Below, one piece after another: positions 1 through 9,519 of a stretch of 64,000 nt of DNA. A program made the translations under genes and the position numbers. Positions within the stretch are counted from its first letter, which is position 1. Every line of letters begins with the position of its first letter. This DNA is from JAEUIT01 sp044220875 (GTDB lineage Bacteria > Planctomycetota > Phycisphaerae > Phycisphaerales > SM1A02): the NCBI GenBank assembly GCA_044220875.1, contig JBGAQH010000008.1, positions 80,410-144,409 on the forward strand, given 5' to 3'. The notes under the pieces were generated by a model. That model worked only from the letters and a program-made list of their open reading frames with translations. It was not told the origin of the DNA and made no database searches.

Positions 1-1188
1 GACGTACTTGTCGCGGATGTCCTTGGCGCAGGCGTAGATTCGGGTCTCGATCGCCCGCTGCGACTCCTTCGTCGCCTCGAGGTCGCCGCGCTCCGTCGCG
101 TCGACGAGCCGCTGGAAGTCCTCGACGGGGAATTTGCTGTCGATCGGCAGGTAGACCGGGCCGCTGTTCGCGTCGGTGCCCGGCAGCTTCAGGGCGAACT
201 CGACCGCCTCGGCGCTCCGCGGCCGCGGGCGGAAGTTCCGCTCGTACTGCTCGCAGGAGAAGAGCTGTTCAAGCAGGTTCGCCAGCTGCACCTCGCCCCA
301 CACGCCGCGGGTCTTCACGTTGGTCATGAGCCGACGCAGGTCGGTGACGTTGCCCGCGAGGCTCTTCATCTCGCCGAATCCCGACTGCACCGCCTCCAGC
401 CGTTCGCTCACGAGCCTGAAGCTCTCGCCGAGCCGCGCGTTCAGCGTGCTCGAGAGCTTCTCGTCCACGGTGACGCGCATCTGCTCGAGCTTCGCGTCAG
501 CGGCGCTCTGGATGCTCGCGAGCTTCACCTCGACCGTGCTTCGCAGGCGCTCCATGCTCTCGCCGCTCTCGCGGGTTTGGGCGGTGAGCTGCGCGGCCAC
601 GCGCTCCGCGATGCCGGCGAGGTTCGTCGCGTTCTCCTTGGAGAGCGCCGCAACGGCGCCGGTGATCTCGGTGCGCGTCGCGGCGAGCTGGTCGCGCAGG
701 GTCGTCTGCATCTCAACGGTGGCGGTGGCCTGGGCGGCGGCGGCGGCCTCGAGCCGGCGGGTGAGCTCGTCGCGCAGAGCATTGGCCGCGGCGCTCGAGG
801 CCCCCTGAAACGACGCAAGCGACTGCGACTGCGAGGTCGCCGCGACGCCGAGTCCGGCGGTGAGCTGCTGGACCTGCTCGGCGACGCGCGACGAAAGAGC
901 CTGCACCGCGGCGTCGAGACCGGCCTGCAGCCTGCTGACCCGATCGGTGAGTTCGGTCCGCTGCTGGGTGAGCTGGCCGACGAGCTCCTGGCGCTGCGCG
1001 GTCGCGTCGGCGCGGGCCGACTGCTCGAGACGCTGGACCTCCTGGCGGATGCGCTCGAACTCGGCGCCGAGCGACGCGATCGCCTCCCGTCCGCGGTCGT
1101 CGGCGCGAACCCGGAGCAGCACGACGACCGAGACGATGAGCGAGGCGAGCGCGAGCAGGGCCGTCACGATGAGCAGGGCGTCGGTCAT
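1..1188 (-). CDS. rmuC: DNA recombination protein RmuC, 3' end cut by window edge
   Basis: Reading leftward from an ATG at 1188, the frame stays open for 396 codons to the window edge, so the C-terminus is missing. The protein starts with a hydrophobic segment (residues about 4-25, LLIVTALLALASLIVSVVVL) and a long coiled-coil rich in Gln, Ala, Arg and Glu. The conserved RmuC core follows, with LMTNVKTRGVWGEVQL, a LLEQLFSCEQYERNF-like stretch, YLPIDSKFPVEDFQRL and the terminal CAKDIRDKY. RmuC is a membrane-anchored coiled-coil protein with a nuclease-like core that limits recombination between inverted repeats. The missing part would hold the rest of the core. Identification is by recognised motifs and architecture. 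Confidence 0.9.
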   Translation of the reverse strand, partial: MTDALLIVTALLALASLIVSVVVLLRVRADDRGREAIASLGAEFERIRQEVQRLEQSARADATAQRQELVGQLTQQRTELTDRVSRLQAGLDAAVQALSSRVAEQVQQLTAGLGVAATSQSQSLASFQGASSAAANALRDELTRRLEAAAAAQATATVEMQTTLRDQLAATRTEITGAVAALSKENATNLAGIAERVAAQLTAQTRESGESMERLRSTVEVKLASIQSAADAKLEQMRVTVDEKLSSTLNARLGESFRLVSERLEAVQSGFGEMKSLAGNVTDLRRLMTNVKTRGVWGEVQLANLLEQLFSCEQYERNFRPRPRSAEAVEFALKLPGTDANSGPVYLPIDSKFPVEDFQRLVDATERGDLEATKESQRAIETRIYACAKDIRDKYV

Positions 1189-1357
1189 GGTCTCTCCGTC
1201 GGCGGCCGGGAGGCGAAGTCGCCCGGCGACCGCGGATTGTGACCTGAGTTCGACGCGACGGGGGCTTCGGCGTGGCAGGTATGCTCCATCAGCGTGGGTC
1301 GATCCGGCGGGCCACGGCGGCGGGCCGGAGAGACCGTCGAAGAGGGAGCATCGGACC

Positions 1358-1894
1358 ATGTCGGTGCGTGCCGCGGTATGGCGATCGTTTGCGCTGTGTG
1401 TCCTTCCCGCTCTTGCCGGCTGCGCCGATGCGAGGATCGCCCACGGTCCGGCGGTCGGCCGCGCCGCGGATCCGTATCTGCGGTCGCTCGTCGGCGAGTG
1501 GGACATCGAACGGTCGATCCGAGGGAAGGTCGTCGGCAATCGCATGACGGTCACGCCGGTCCTCGGCGGTGCGTTCGTCGAGCTGCACATGGAAAGCACG
1601 ACCGAGGGCGAGCCATACGAGGCGGTCGTCCTCGTCGGCTTCGACGCGACGGAGCGCCGCTACGTCGCCCACTGGTGCGACTCCTTCGGCCCCGGGTACT
1701 CGGCGGTGGGGAAGGGCACTCGCGAGGGCCAGCGGCTCGAGCTCGTCTTCGACTATCCGAGCGGCCCGTTCTTCAACACCTGGGTGTTCGACCCCGCCGC
1801 GGACGGATGGACGTTCACCGGCGAAAGCGGCTCGCCCGACGGCTCGCGGTCGCTCTTCGCGCGCGACGTGGTCCGCCGCCGCGCCGGCCGCTGA
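1358..1894 (+). CDS. DUF1579-like lipoprotein
   Basis: A 178-residue protein with a lipoprotein signal ending in the lipobox LAGC (Cys22), so probably lipid-anchored in the cell envelope. The mature part is a compact beta-rich domain with LVGEWDIE near its start, then GGAFVELHME, VGFDATERRYVAHWCDSFG and FDYPSGPFFNTWVF. This pattern resembles the DUF1579 family of small beta-barrel proteins of unknown function. The ATG at 1358 was chosen because it begins the signal peptide; the frame is open much further upstream but encodes low-complexity Arg/Ser sequence. It is separated by 25 bp from the helicase gene downstream. Confidence 0.6.
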   Translation: MSVRAAVWRSFALCVLPALAGCADARIAHGPAVGRAADPYLRSLVGEWDIERSIRGKVVGNRMTVTPVLGGAFVELHMESTTEGEPYEAVVLVGFDATERRYVAHWCDSFGPGYSAVGKGTREGQRLELVFDYPSGPFFNTWVFDPAADGWTFTGESGSPDGSRSLFARDVVRRRAGR

Positions 1895-1919
1895 CGCGAC
1901 TGGTGCGGCGAGTTGCCGT

Positions 1920-4685
1920 ATGGTTCACCCCGTGACCACCGACCCGCCGCTTCTCCAGCATCGTCCCGACTCCGCCGAGGCGAGCGATTGCCTGCTCGCG
2001 TTCATGGCCTACTGCGAGGCGGCCGGCATCGAACCCTACCCGGCGCAGGTCGCGGCGTTCGAGGCGATCTTCGAGCACCGCAGCGTGGTGCTCGCCACGC
2101 CGACCGGCTCGGGAAAGTCGCTCGTCGCCCTCGCCGCCCACTTCGCCGCGTATTGGCGCGGCGCCGCGGGCCTCGACGCGGCGATGCCCGATCGCCTTCG
2201 CCGCTCGGTCTACACCGCGCCGACCAAGGCGCTGGTGAACGAGAAGTTCTTCAACCTCTGCGACGCCTTCGGCGCCGCCAACGTCGGGCTCATGACCGGC
2301 GACGCCACCGTGAACGCGACGGCGCCGATCATCTGCTGCACGGCCGAGATCCTCGAGAGCATCGCGCTGCGGGAAGGTTCGCTCGCCCCCTTCGGCTGGG
2401 TGGTGATGGACGAGTTTCACTACTTCTCCGATCCGGAGCGTGGCTCGGCGTGGCTCGTGCCGCTCCTCGAGATGACCGACGCGCGGTTCCTCCTCATGTC
2501 GGCGACGCTTCACGACCTCGAACCCGAGGCGCTCTGCGCCGACCTCCGCCGTCGCACCGGCGCCGACGCCGTCGCGGTGACGTCGAAGGAGCGGCCCGTG
2601 CCGCTCGAATATCAATACAAGGAGGACCGGCTCCTCATGGAGACGATCGAGGAGGTGGTCCGCGACGGGCTGGTCCCGGTCTACGTCGTCTCCTTCCGCC
2701 GCCGCGACGCGGCGGAACTGGCCCCGAAACTCCGCAGCACGAGGCTCGACGAGAAGGCCCGCGAGCGGCGCACGCTCATCCACGCCGAGCTCGAGCGGCA
2801 CACCCTCGACACGCCCTTCGGCCGCACGCTGCGCGAGCTGCTGCCGCATGGCCTGGCCGTGCACCACGGCGGCATGCTGCCGAAGTACCGGCGCCTGGTC
2901 GAGCGGCTCGCGACGCGCGGGCTCATCTCGGTCATCAGCGGCACCGACACGCTCGGCGTCGGCGTGAACATGCCGATCCGCGCCGTGATCTTCACCCAGC
3001 TCTCGAAGGGCGGCGGCCCCGCGGGCATGCATCACCTGAAGCCCGGCGAGTTCCGGCAGATCGCCGGCCGCGCGGGGCGGAAGGGGCACGACACGATGGG
3101 CACCGTGATCGTGCAGCCGCCCGAGCACGAGGTGAACAACATCCGCAAGAAGCGGAAGACCGGCGTCTCCGGCAAGAAGTTCTACGCGGAGAGTCCGCCG
3201 CCGGGATTCAAGGCCTGGAACGAGAAGACGCTCGAGCGGCTGCGCGACGCGCCGATCGACCGGCTCGTGCCGCGGTTCGCGGTGACCGGGCCGGTCGTGC
3301 TGCAGATCCTGCGGCGCAGCGGCGACGGCCGGGCGGCGCTCGATCGGCTCATCGCGTCGGTCGGATCGAAGGAGGCGGAGTACCGCGAGACGGCCGCGAA
3401 GATCCTGGCCGCGTTCGAGGAGTCGGGGCTCGCGAAGCGCCGCGCCGAACCCGACGCGAACGGCTGCCTCTACGACCTCGCCGCGGCGGAGGAGTGCATC
3501 GAGTCCTTCGACAGGCCCCTCGTCCCGTTCGTGCGCTTCGCGATCGAGCAGCTCGAGGTCACCGACCCCAACCACGACCTTGATGTCCTCACCATCGCCG
3601 AGTCAATCGTCGACGATCCGCAGGACGTCCTCCAGGCCCAGCGCCGTCGCCTGCAGGACGCGCGGCGCCAGGAACTCTGGGCGCCGGGAATGTCGCTTGA
3701 GGAAACGGCGGCCATGCGCGACGAGCTGGATGCGATCACGCATCCGAAGCCGATGGCCGAAGAGTTAGGCGTGTGGTTCCGCCACTGGGACGCGAAGCAT
3801 CCCTTCATCGCCGACCGCGAACCGAGCCCGAAGTCGGTCGCCCGCGATCTCCTCGAGCGGGGCATGTCGTTCGGCGACTACGTGCGCGACCACGGACTCA
3901 TCCATTCCGAGCAGTCGCTCTATTATTATCTCTCCGACGTGCAGAAGGTGCTGGCCCGGGCGATCGGCGCGGACCGGCCCGGCGGGACGCCGGGCGCCCA
4001 AACGGGAGTCCGGCCCGGCGGGACGCCGGGCGCCCAAACGGGAGTCCGGCCCGGCGGGGCGCCGGGCGCCCAATCCGGAGATCGGCCCGGCGGAACCGAC
4101 TCGCCGCGGCGGCAGGCGCTCATGGCGCTTCTCGAGGATCTCGCGGCGCTGGTCGAGACGATCGACTCGAGCGTGGCGGAGGAATGGGCGCGTCATGGCG
4201 TCGCGCCCGACGCGGCTTCGCCCGTTGCGCTCGCCGCGGCCGCGAGCGCCGCGCGCGAGGCATCGCGCGTCTCCGCGGCGCGGGTCGACGGGCTGTTGCG
4301 TCGCATGGTCAGGACGCAAGCCTTCGGATGGGTGCGGGCCTTGGAGCAGGCGAACTACGCCGCGTTCGACGCTGCCGGCTTGGGCGCGGAGGCGGCGCGC
4401 GAGCAGTTCGCCCCCTACTGGGAGGAGTACGACGCCGTGCTCCTCACCGCCGATGCTCGCGGACCCGAGCTCTTTGATTTCGATCTCGCGACGGGCCGCG
4501 TGCGCCAGGGGATCCTCGACCCCGAGGATGACCGACAATGGTTCGTTGAAGGCGCGGTCGACATGGCCGCGTCGCGCGCCGAGGGACGGCCGGTGCTGCG
4601 CGTCGTGCGGATCGTGGACCAGTCACGTCCGCTCGGCGCTGAAGCGACTCCGCCCGGAGACGGTTCCGCGAAGAGCGACGCCTGA
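1920..4685 (+). CDS. DEAD/DEAH-box superfamily 2 helicase with DUF3516-type C-terminus
   Basis: A 921-residue helicase. Visible motifs are Walker A ATPTGSGKS (59-67), Ia TAPTKALVNEKFF, the DEFH box (165-168), SAT (195-197), and motifs V/VI GTDTLGVGVNMP and QIAGRAGRKG (380-389). The order and the long C-terminal region match the Ski2/DUF3516 RNA-helicase-like proteins best known from actinobacteria; a role in RNA metabolism is inferred from the family, not shown. The C-terminal part is interrupted at residues 686-725 by three in-frame copies of RPGGTPGAQTGV encoded by a 36 bp tandem repeat. ATG 1920 begins the conserved sequence; GTG 1932 is an alternative. Confidence 0.85.
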   Translation: MVHPVTTDPPLLQHRPDSAEASDCLLAFMAYCEAAGIEPYPAQVAAFEAIFEHRSVVLATPTGSGKSLVALAAHFAAYWRGAAGLDAAMPDRLRRSVYTAPTKALVNEKFFNLCDAFGAANVGLMTGDATVNATAPIICCTAEILESIALREGSLAPFGWVVMDEFHYFSDPERGSAWLVPLLEMTDARFLLMSATLHDLEPEALCADLRRRTGADAVAVTSKERPVPLEYQYKEDRLLMETIEEVVRDGLVPVYVVSFRRRDAAELAPKLRSTRLDEKARERRTLIHAELERHTLDTPFGRTLRELLPHGLAVHHGGMLPKYRRLVERLATRGLISVISGTDTLGVGVNMPIRAVIFTQLSKGGGPAGMHHLKPGEFRQIAGRAGRKGHDTMGTVIVQPPEHEVNNIRKKRKTGVSGKKFYAESPPPGFKAWNEKTLERLRDAPIDRLVPRFAVTGPVVLQILRRSGDGRAALDRLIASVGSKEAEYRETAAKILAAFEESGLAKRRAEPDANGCLYDLAAAEECIESFDRPLVPFVRFAIEQLEVTDPNHDLDVLTIAESIVDDPQDVLQAQRRRLQDARRQELWAPGMSLEETAAMRDELDAITHPKPMAEELGVWFRHWDAKHPFIADREPSPKSVARDLLERGMSFGDYVRDHGLIHSEQSLYYYLSDVQKVLARAIGADRPGGTPGAQTGVRPGGTPGAQTGVRPGGAPGAQSGDRPGGTDSPRRQALMALLEDLAALVETIDSSVAEEWARHGVAPDAASPVALAAAASAAREASRVSAARVDGLLRRMVRTQAFGWVRALEQANYAAFDAAGLGAEAAREQFAPYWEEYDAVLLTADARGPELFDFDLATGRVRQGILDPEDDRQWFVEGAVDMAASRAEGRPVLRVVRIVDQSRPLGAEATPPGDGSAKSDA
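3975..4094 (+). repeat. 36 bp tandem repeat inside helicase gene, 3.3 copies
   Basis: Units at 3975-4010, 4011-4046 and 4047-4082 plus a partial unit at 4083-4094. Units 1 and 2 are identical and unit 3 has a few changes. Each unit contains the hairpin CCCGGCG-GGA-CGCCGGG. Because the unit length is a multiple of three, the repeats are translated as Pro/Gly/Ala/Gln-rich dodecapeptides without breaking the frame. No spacers separate the units. Confidence 0.9.
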
Positions 4686-4724
4686 AACCGCCGATATCGC
4701 CAGGGTCCACAGGGAGACGCAGCC

Positions 4725-5576
4725 ATGCTGATGACCCAGGCCGACATCCGGGCGCACTACGAGAAGGAATGGAAAAGCGCATCGGAGCGGGCAAACTCCG
4801 TCGCCGATCTCGCCTACTCGAGCCCGATCGAGGACGCCGTCCTCTATCCGACGTTTCTTGCGTTCCTTCGCGATCTCGGACGTGAGCCGAACGGCAGGAA
4901 GGTGCTTGACGTCGGATCCGGCTCCGGTCGCTGGATCCGCTTCTTCACCGAGCACTTTGCCCCCTCGACGGTGATGGGCATGGACTACACGCGCGCCGCG
5001 GTCGACCTGCTCAAAACCTGGTGGGGCGACGCGGCGCCGAACGGCACGGCGCTCGCGTTCCGCCACGCGAGCATCACCGACCCGGCGCTCGATCTGCCGG
5101 ATCGCTATGACCTCATCAACGTCTCGAACGTCCTCTTTCACATTCCGGAGGACGACCTCTTCATGGCCGCGATGTGCAATCTCCGGCGGCACGTCGCCGA
5201 CGGCGGCGCGATCGTCTCGACCGAGTACATGCCGCGCGTCACGATGCGAACGAACTGGATGAGGGTGCGGAGCCGCTATGAGTTCGAGGCCGCCGCGAAC
5301 CAGGCGGGACTTCGGATCGTCGGCGTGCGGGCCTTCTCCTTCTTCTCGAACGATCCCATGGGCCTCGACGGGCCGGACGCCGCCGGTCGCGTGCACTTTC
5401 ACTCGGTGCGGTCCCGCGTCCAGCAACTGCTGCAGATGACGACCGAGCCCAAGGCCCGCCGCTTCTTCATCGATCTCTTTGCCGAGATCGAGCGGGCGAC
5501 GATCTCCTTCGCCCGCGAGCGCGTCGCCGAGGTCGACCTGCCGAGCCAGAAGCTCGTCATGCTCTGCCCGGCATGA
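4725..5576 (+). CDS. class I SAM-dependent methyltransferase
   Basis: A 283-residue soluble protein with SAM-binding motif I VLDVGSGSG (60-68), an acidic loop after the second strand (MGMDYTRAAVDLL) and a motif-IV-like segment YDLINVSNVLFHIPEDDL. This is the Rossmann methyltransferase fold. The substrate cannot be read from the sequence. The N-terminal phrase ADIRAHYEKEWK is common in SAM methyltransferases of unknown target. It lies 39 bp after the helicase on the same strand and may be cotranscribed with it. Confidence 0.85.
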   Translation: MLMTQADIRAHYEKEWKSASERANSVADLAYSSPIEDAVLYPTFLAFLRDLGREPNGRKVLDVGSGSGRWIRFFTEHFAPSTVMGMDYTRAAVDLLKTWWGDAAPNGTALAFRHASITDPALDLPDRYDLINVSNVLFHIPEDDLFMAAMCNLRRHVADGGAIVSTEYMPRVTMRTNWMRVRSRYEFEAAANQAGLRIVGVRAFSFFSNDPMGLDGPDAAGRVHFHSVRSRVQQLLQMTTEPKARRFFIDLFAEIERATISFARERVAEVDLPSQKLVMLCPA

Positions 5577-5739
5577 GGGTCGCGTGCTGCGCGGCGCATC
5601 CACGCCGGGGCGAATGTCCAGCGCCTCGCCGCCCGAGCCGCACCTGATACCCTAGCGATCCCGAACGCAGCGGAGCTCGACACCCGTCCGTCGTCCCGAC
5701 TCCGCCATCGCACCGTCGGGCTGCGAGGGTCCCGGCGCC

Positions 5740-6522
5740 ATGTCGCGTTTCTCCATTCGTGTCGCCCGGGCATCGCTCGTCGCCGTCGCGTGCCTCTCGG
5801 GAGCGTGCGCTGTGCGGCCCGATGCATCAGGGACGACATCGGCGCGGGCCGACCCGGGACGGTCGATCTTCAACGGCGTTGACCTCAGCGGCTGGGAGGG
5901 CGACCCGCGCCGCTGGCGCGTCGAGGACGGCCTGCTCACCGGCGAGACGACCGCGGCCGCGCCGATTCCGCACAACACCTTCCTCATCTACCGCGGCGCC
6001 GAGGTGGGCGATTTCGAACTGACGCTCGACTACGTCATTCGATCCGACTGGGCGAACTCGGGCGTTCAATATCGCAGCGTCGAGTTGCCGACGGATGCCG
6101 CCGGCGTCGCGGGACACTGGATCGTCGGCGGCGCCCAGGCCGACATCGACGAGCCGGTGACCTACACCGGCATTCTCTACGGCGAGCGCGACCGCGGGAT
6201 TCTCGCCCTGCGCGGACAGCAGGTCGAGATCGGTCCGGGCGGCGCGCCGAAGGTCGTCGGCTCGCTGGGCGACGCAGCCGACCTGGCGACCCGCATCGGC
6301 GGCAAGAACACCTGGAACAGCTATCGAATTCGCGTGCAGGGAAATCGCGCGACGCACGTCATCAACGGCGTGACGATGGTGGATGTCGTCGACCGCGACG
6401 CCGTGGCGATCGAGCCGGGGGCGAAGGGGGCCCGCATGCGCGGGATCATCGCCCTGCAGTTGCATGCGGGTCAGCCGATGAAGATCCAGTTCCGGAACAT
6501 CCGCCTGCGCACGCTCGACTGA
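5740..6522 (+). CDS. DUF1080 (3-keto-disaccharide hydrolase-type) lipoprotein
   Basis: A 260-residue exported protein with a lipobox LSGAC (Cys23). The mature domain has the DUF1080 order: FNGVDLSGWEG, WRVEDGLLTGE, a GDFELTLDYVIRSDWANSGVQYRS core, YTGILYGERDRGIL, KNTWNSYRIRVQGNRATHVINGV and a terminal GIIALQLHAGQPMKIQFRNIRL. These are laminin-G-like jelly-roll proteins, very abundant in Planctomycetota; some members hydrolyse 3-keto-glycosides. An envelope role in saccharide handling is inferred from family membership. The stop lies 19 bp from a convergent gene. Confidence 0.9.
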   Translation: MSRFSIRVARASLVAVACLSGACAVRPDASGTTSARADPGRSIFNGVDLSGWEGDPRRWRVEDGLLTGETTAAAPIPHNTFLIYRGAEVGDFELTLDYVIRSDWANSGVQYRSVELPTDAAGVAGHWIVGGAQADIDEPVTYTGILYGERDRGILALRGQQVEIGPGGAPKVVGSLGDAADLATRIGGKNTWNSYRIRVQGNRATHVINGVTMVDVVDRDAVAIEPGAKGARMRGIIALQLHAGQPMKIQFRNIRLRTLD

Positions 6523-6541
6523 GGCGTCGCCGGGCGCCGGG

Positions 6542-6778
6542 TCAGCTCTTCTTCAGGAAGCAGGTCTTCAGCACCCACACCGACTTCCCCTCGCGCACCT
6601 CGACCTCCTCGGCGCTCGAGGTCGTGCGGATGTTCTTGTAGGTGGTGCCGCGCTTGATCGTCGCGTTCGCCCCCTTCACGTTGAGGTCCTTGATGACGAC
6701 GACCGAATCGCCGTCCTTGAGGACGTTGCCGTTCGAGTCCTTCGTGATCACGGTCCATTCGTCGTCTGCGTCGCTCAT
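6542..6778 (-). CDS. PhnA/YjdM-type small protein
   Basis: A 78-residue protein consisting almost wholly of the PhnA C-terminal domain: VITKDSNGNVLKDGDSVVVI, KDLNVKGANATIKRGT and a terminal VLKTCFLKK. The zinc-ribbon found at the N-terminus of full-length YjdM (about 110 residues) is absent, which is common in short members. The historical link to phosphonate utilisation is weak, so no reaction is assigned. The start at 6778 (MSDADDEW) was preferred over an upstream in-frame ATG because it begins the conserved domain. It converges with the DUF1080 gene. Confidence 0.8.
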   Translation of the reverse strand: MSDADDEWTVITKDSNGNVLKDGDSVVVIKDLNVKGANATIKRGTTYKNIRTTSSAEEVEVREGKSVWVLKTCFLKKS

Positions 6779-6883
6779 GGGGGATTCCTGGGCGGGCAGT
6801 GTCCATGAATGTGCGGGGCGGTGCAAACGCTCGCTCTGGACCGGGCTCGACGGGATCTCCGCGCGACGTCGGTGCCCGTCGCG

Positions 6884-7594
6884 TTAGCCCGTCCACTGGC
6901 CGAGCAGAAGGCTCAGGTCCGCCGCGTCGACGATTCCGTCACCGGTCAGGTCGGCGGGCGAGGCGCTGGAGCCCCACGCGCCCAGGAGGATCGAGAGATC
7001 GGCGGCGTTGACCTTGCAGTCGCCGTTCAGGTCACCGGACGAGGGCGACGCCAACGGGGGAACGAACGTGAAGTTGTCGCAGCCGAGGAGTCCGGAGCTC
7101 GACACCGAGCAGATGTGAGCCTCCCAGATGCCGGGCGTGATGACCTGCGCGATGCCGCCCGGACCGGTGGCGATGCTCGTGCCGATCGGTCCGCCATTCA
7201 CGTCGTATGCGGTGATCGAGATCTGGTTGGGGCTCGCCTCCGCGTCGTTGGCGATCGACACGAGGCTCGTCGCCGCGCGGTGGCCGCAGGGATCGTAGAA
7301 GCGCACGATGATGTCGTTGTTCGCCGCAAGTCCAGGAATGATGATGTGGTTCCCGGAGATCGCGCAGCATGAGAACACCGAGGCCGTCACGGGCGATCCG
7401 TCGGGGAACGTCATCGGTCCGGTGGAGTTGCAGAACGTGCTGTTGCCCCGCAGGAACATCACGCCCGACGCGAGATAGGCATTGCCGATCGTGCCGACCG
7501 GAATGTCGTCAAACGTGACGGTGAGGCCGGCGGCGGCAAGCGAAACGGGAACCGTGCAGCAGACTGCAACGGCAGAGGCAAGAGTCCGAGCCAT
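6884..7594 (-). CDS. exported dockerin-repeat protein
   Basis: A 236-residue secreted protein with a signal peptide (MARTLASAVAVCCTVPVSLAAA), a middle beta-rich domain starting VTFDDIPVGTIGNAY, and two C-terminal calcium-loop repeats, DLNGDCKVNAADLSILLGAW and DLTGDGIVDAADLSLLLGQW. The ATG at 7594 has a GGAGAA ribosome site 5 bases upstream; the alternative at 7609 lacks one. The middle domain looks like the C-type sugar-binding folds of many planctomycete exported proteins but was not identified. The dockerin pair is typical of Phycisphaerae and is thought to serve extracellular attachment or sorting; no cohesin is visible nearby. Confidence 0.85.
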   Translation of the reverse strand: MARTLASAVAVCCTVPVSLAAAGLTVTFDDIPVGTIGNAYLASGVMFLRGNSTFCNSTGPMTFPDGSPVTASVFSCCAISGNHIIIPGLAANNDIIVRFYDPCGHRAATSLVSIANDAEASPNQISITAYDVNGGPIGTSIATGPGGIAQVITPGIWEAHICSVSSSGLLGCDNFTFVPPLASPSSGDLNGDCKVNAADLSILLGAWGSSASPADLTGDGIVDAADLSLLLGQWTG

Positions 7595-7885
7595 GACGCA
7601 ATTCTCCATGGGCGGGATGCGCGCCGGTCGGGATCGCGGAGCCACGCGCCCCGCGAAGGCCGGAATCACCCCTCGCACCGCTCGCGACATCTCGCGCACG
7701 CGTGCCGTCTCGAACGATACCGACTGGGGATCGCTGACCGCGAGAGTCATTTCGCGAGTTTCGCAGGGCGATGAGATCGGCATGTTCCATATGAGCGGAC
7801 TCTCCCCGCGCTCCGATCGGAGTGCGATCCGCGTCGAGTCATGGCACTGGATTCTCGGCCGTCGTTCGTCGATCATGCCAAGACG

Positions 7886-9469
7886 ATGACCTCACGACAC
7901 TCGCGCGTCCGGTTCCTCATTGCCCTCCCATGCGTCCTGTTCTGGATGGCGGGTTGTCAGCGTCAGGATCGTCGCGGGGACGTCCTGGCCGCCGAGGCGC
8001 TCCGATCGGACAACGCGCTCCTTGGCCGGGTGCTCCGCGAGGTGCATCCGGGAACGCTCCGCTATCGCACGGCGGAGGAGGTCGATGCCGCGATTCGGGC
8101 GCTGGACGACGCGTGCGCGGCCGGACTCGACCGCGACGGCTATTTCATCGCATTGGCCAAGGCGACGGCGTTCATTCGCTGCGGCCATACGTTTCCGAGT
8201 CCCCACAACCTGCCGAAGGCGCTGGCGGAGGAGATGTTCGGGAGGGCGGACCGCATCCCGCTGCACTTTCGATGGATCGACCGGCGCATGATCGTGGTGG
8301 AGGGTTTCGGCGACGCCCGCTCCGTGGCGCGGGGCAGCGAGGTGCTGTCCCTCGACGGCGTTCCGGCTGGCGACGTCCTCGGTGCGCTGATGCCGCTCGT
8401 GGCCGCGGACGGCGGAAACGACGGGAAGCGGGTCGAGCTGCTCGAGGTGGCGGGACTGGAGCGCCATTGCGCGTTTGACATGCTCTATCCGCGAGTCTTT
8501 CGGGGACAAAGACAGCAAGCGCCGAACGGCACCTACCGTCTCGAGATCCTCGCGCCGGGGGGCGGGAGTCGCACCGTGATCGAGGCCGCACCGATCGCAC
8601 AGCGCGAACGGGACGCCGCGGCATTCGCTCTCGCCGATGCGCAGCGCGACGAGAGTACGCCGCTGTGGGCGCTCTCCTTCGGGCAGGCGGCCGATGGCGC
8701 GTGGGCGACGCTTCGGATGCCGACGTGGGTGACCTACAACTCGAAGTGGGATTGGCAGGCGTTTCTCGACGGTGCGTTCGACGAGCTGATCGCGAAGGGG
8801 ACGCCGGACCTCGTGATTGACCTTCGCGGCAACGGCGGTGGGAGCTCGATCGGCGACGCGATCCTCGCGCGGCTGGTCGAGCGGCCGGTACGCATCCCGA
8901 CGTTTCGGAGGATGGTGCGCTATCGAGAGGCGCCGCGCGATCTCGAGCGTCAGCTCGATACCTGGGACGACTCCTTCCGCCATTGGGGCGATGCCGCGGG
9001 CGAGCCGACGATGACGGTGGCGGGAACGCTGCGTCCGCTCGTTCGCGAAGGAGAGCGGGCCGACGGCATCGACGTCGTTGAGCCGCGCGGGGCGAGATAT
9101 GCGGGTCGGGTGTGGGTCATCACCTGCGCCACAAACAGCAGCGCGACCTTCGAGTTCGCGATGGCCGTGCGCACGCTTCGGTGCGCAACGCTCGTGGGCC
9201 AGACCACGGGCGGCAATCAGCGCGGCATCAACGGCGGAGCGTTCTTCTTCCTGCGGCTCCCCGCCAGCGGGCTCGAGGTTGACATCCCGATCATCGCGTT
9301 CGTCCCGCCGGACGAAAGCGGGCAGCACCCCGATGCGGGCATCGAACCCGACATCGCGGTCCGTCCTTCGGCGGCGGATGTCGCCCATGGCGTCGACGCG
9401 GAAATGCGAGCGGTTCGCGAGGCAATCGCGGCGATGGGTTCGGCGCCGGTCCGGCGACCGGAGCGCTGA
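7886..9469 (+). CDS. S41-family C-terminal-processing-like peptidase lipoprotein
   Basis: A 527-residue protein with lipobox MAGC (Cys24). The C-terminal half carries the S41 signature: DLRGNGGGSSIGDAIL (RGNGGG at 314-319) and TNSSATFEFA (416-425), where one of the two serines should be the nucleophile, followed by GQTTGGNQRG. The N-terminal half contains an LSLDGVPAGDVL segment resembling the PDZ-like substrate platform. Periplasmic or outer-envelope proteolysis is inferred. Start ATG 7886 was chosen because the signal peptide begins there; 15 codons upstream are also open. It is divergent from the dockerin gene at 7594 with about 290 bp between, in which no clear promoter was recognised. 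Confidence 0.85.
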   Translation: MTSRHSRVRFLIALPCVLFWMAGCQRQDRRGDVLAAEALRSDNALLGRVLREVHPGTLRYRTAEEVDAAIRALDDACAAGLDRDGYFIALAKATAFIRCGHTFPSPHNLPKALAEEMFGRADRIPLHFRWIDRRMIVVEGFGDARSVARGSEVLSLDGVPAGDVLGALMPLVAADGGNDGKRVELLEVAGLERHCAFDMLYPRVFRGQRQQAPNGTYRLEILAPGGGSRTVIEAAPIAQRERDAAAFALADAQRDESTPLWALSFGQAADGAWATLRMPTWVTYNSKWDWQAFLDGAFDELIAKGTPDLVIDLRGNGGGSSIGDAILARLVERPVRIPTFRRMVRYREAPRDLERQLDTWDDSFRHWGDAAGEPTMTVAGTLRPLVREGERADGIDVVEPRGARYAGRVWVITCATNSSATFEFAMAVRTLRCATLVGQTTGGNQRGINGGAFFFLRLPASGLEVDIPIIAFVPPDESGQHPDAGIEPDIAVRPSAADVAHGVDAEMRAVREAIAAMGSAPVRRPER

Positions 9470-9519
9470 GCCGTCCGTCGCGCACCAGGGTGCGGCGCCG
9501 TCGCATGTACCATGCGGTG

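Noticed and set aside
860..1357. Longer version of the DUF1579-like protein
   Set aside because: The upstream part is antisense to rmuC and would hide the lipoprotein signal that begins at 1358.
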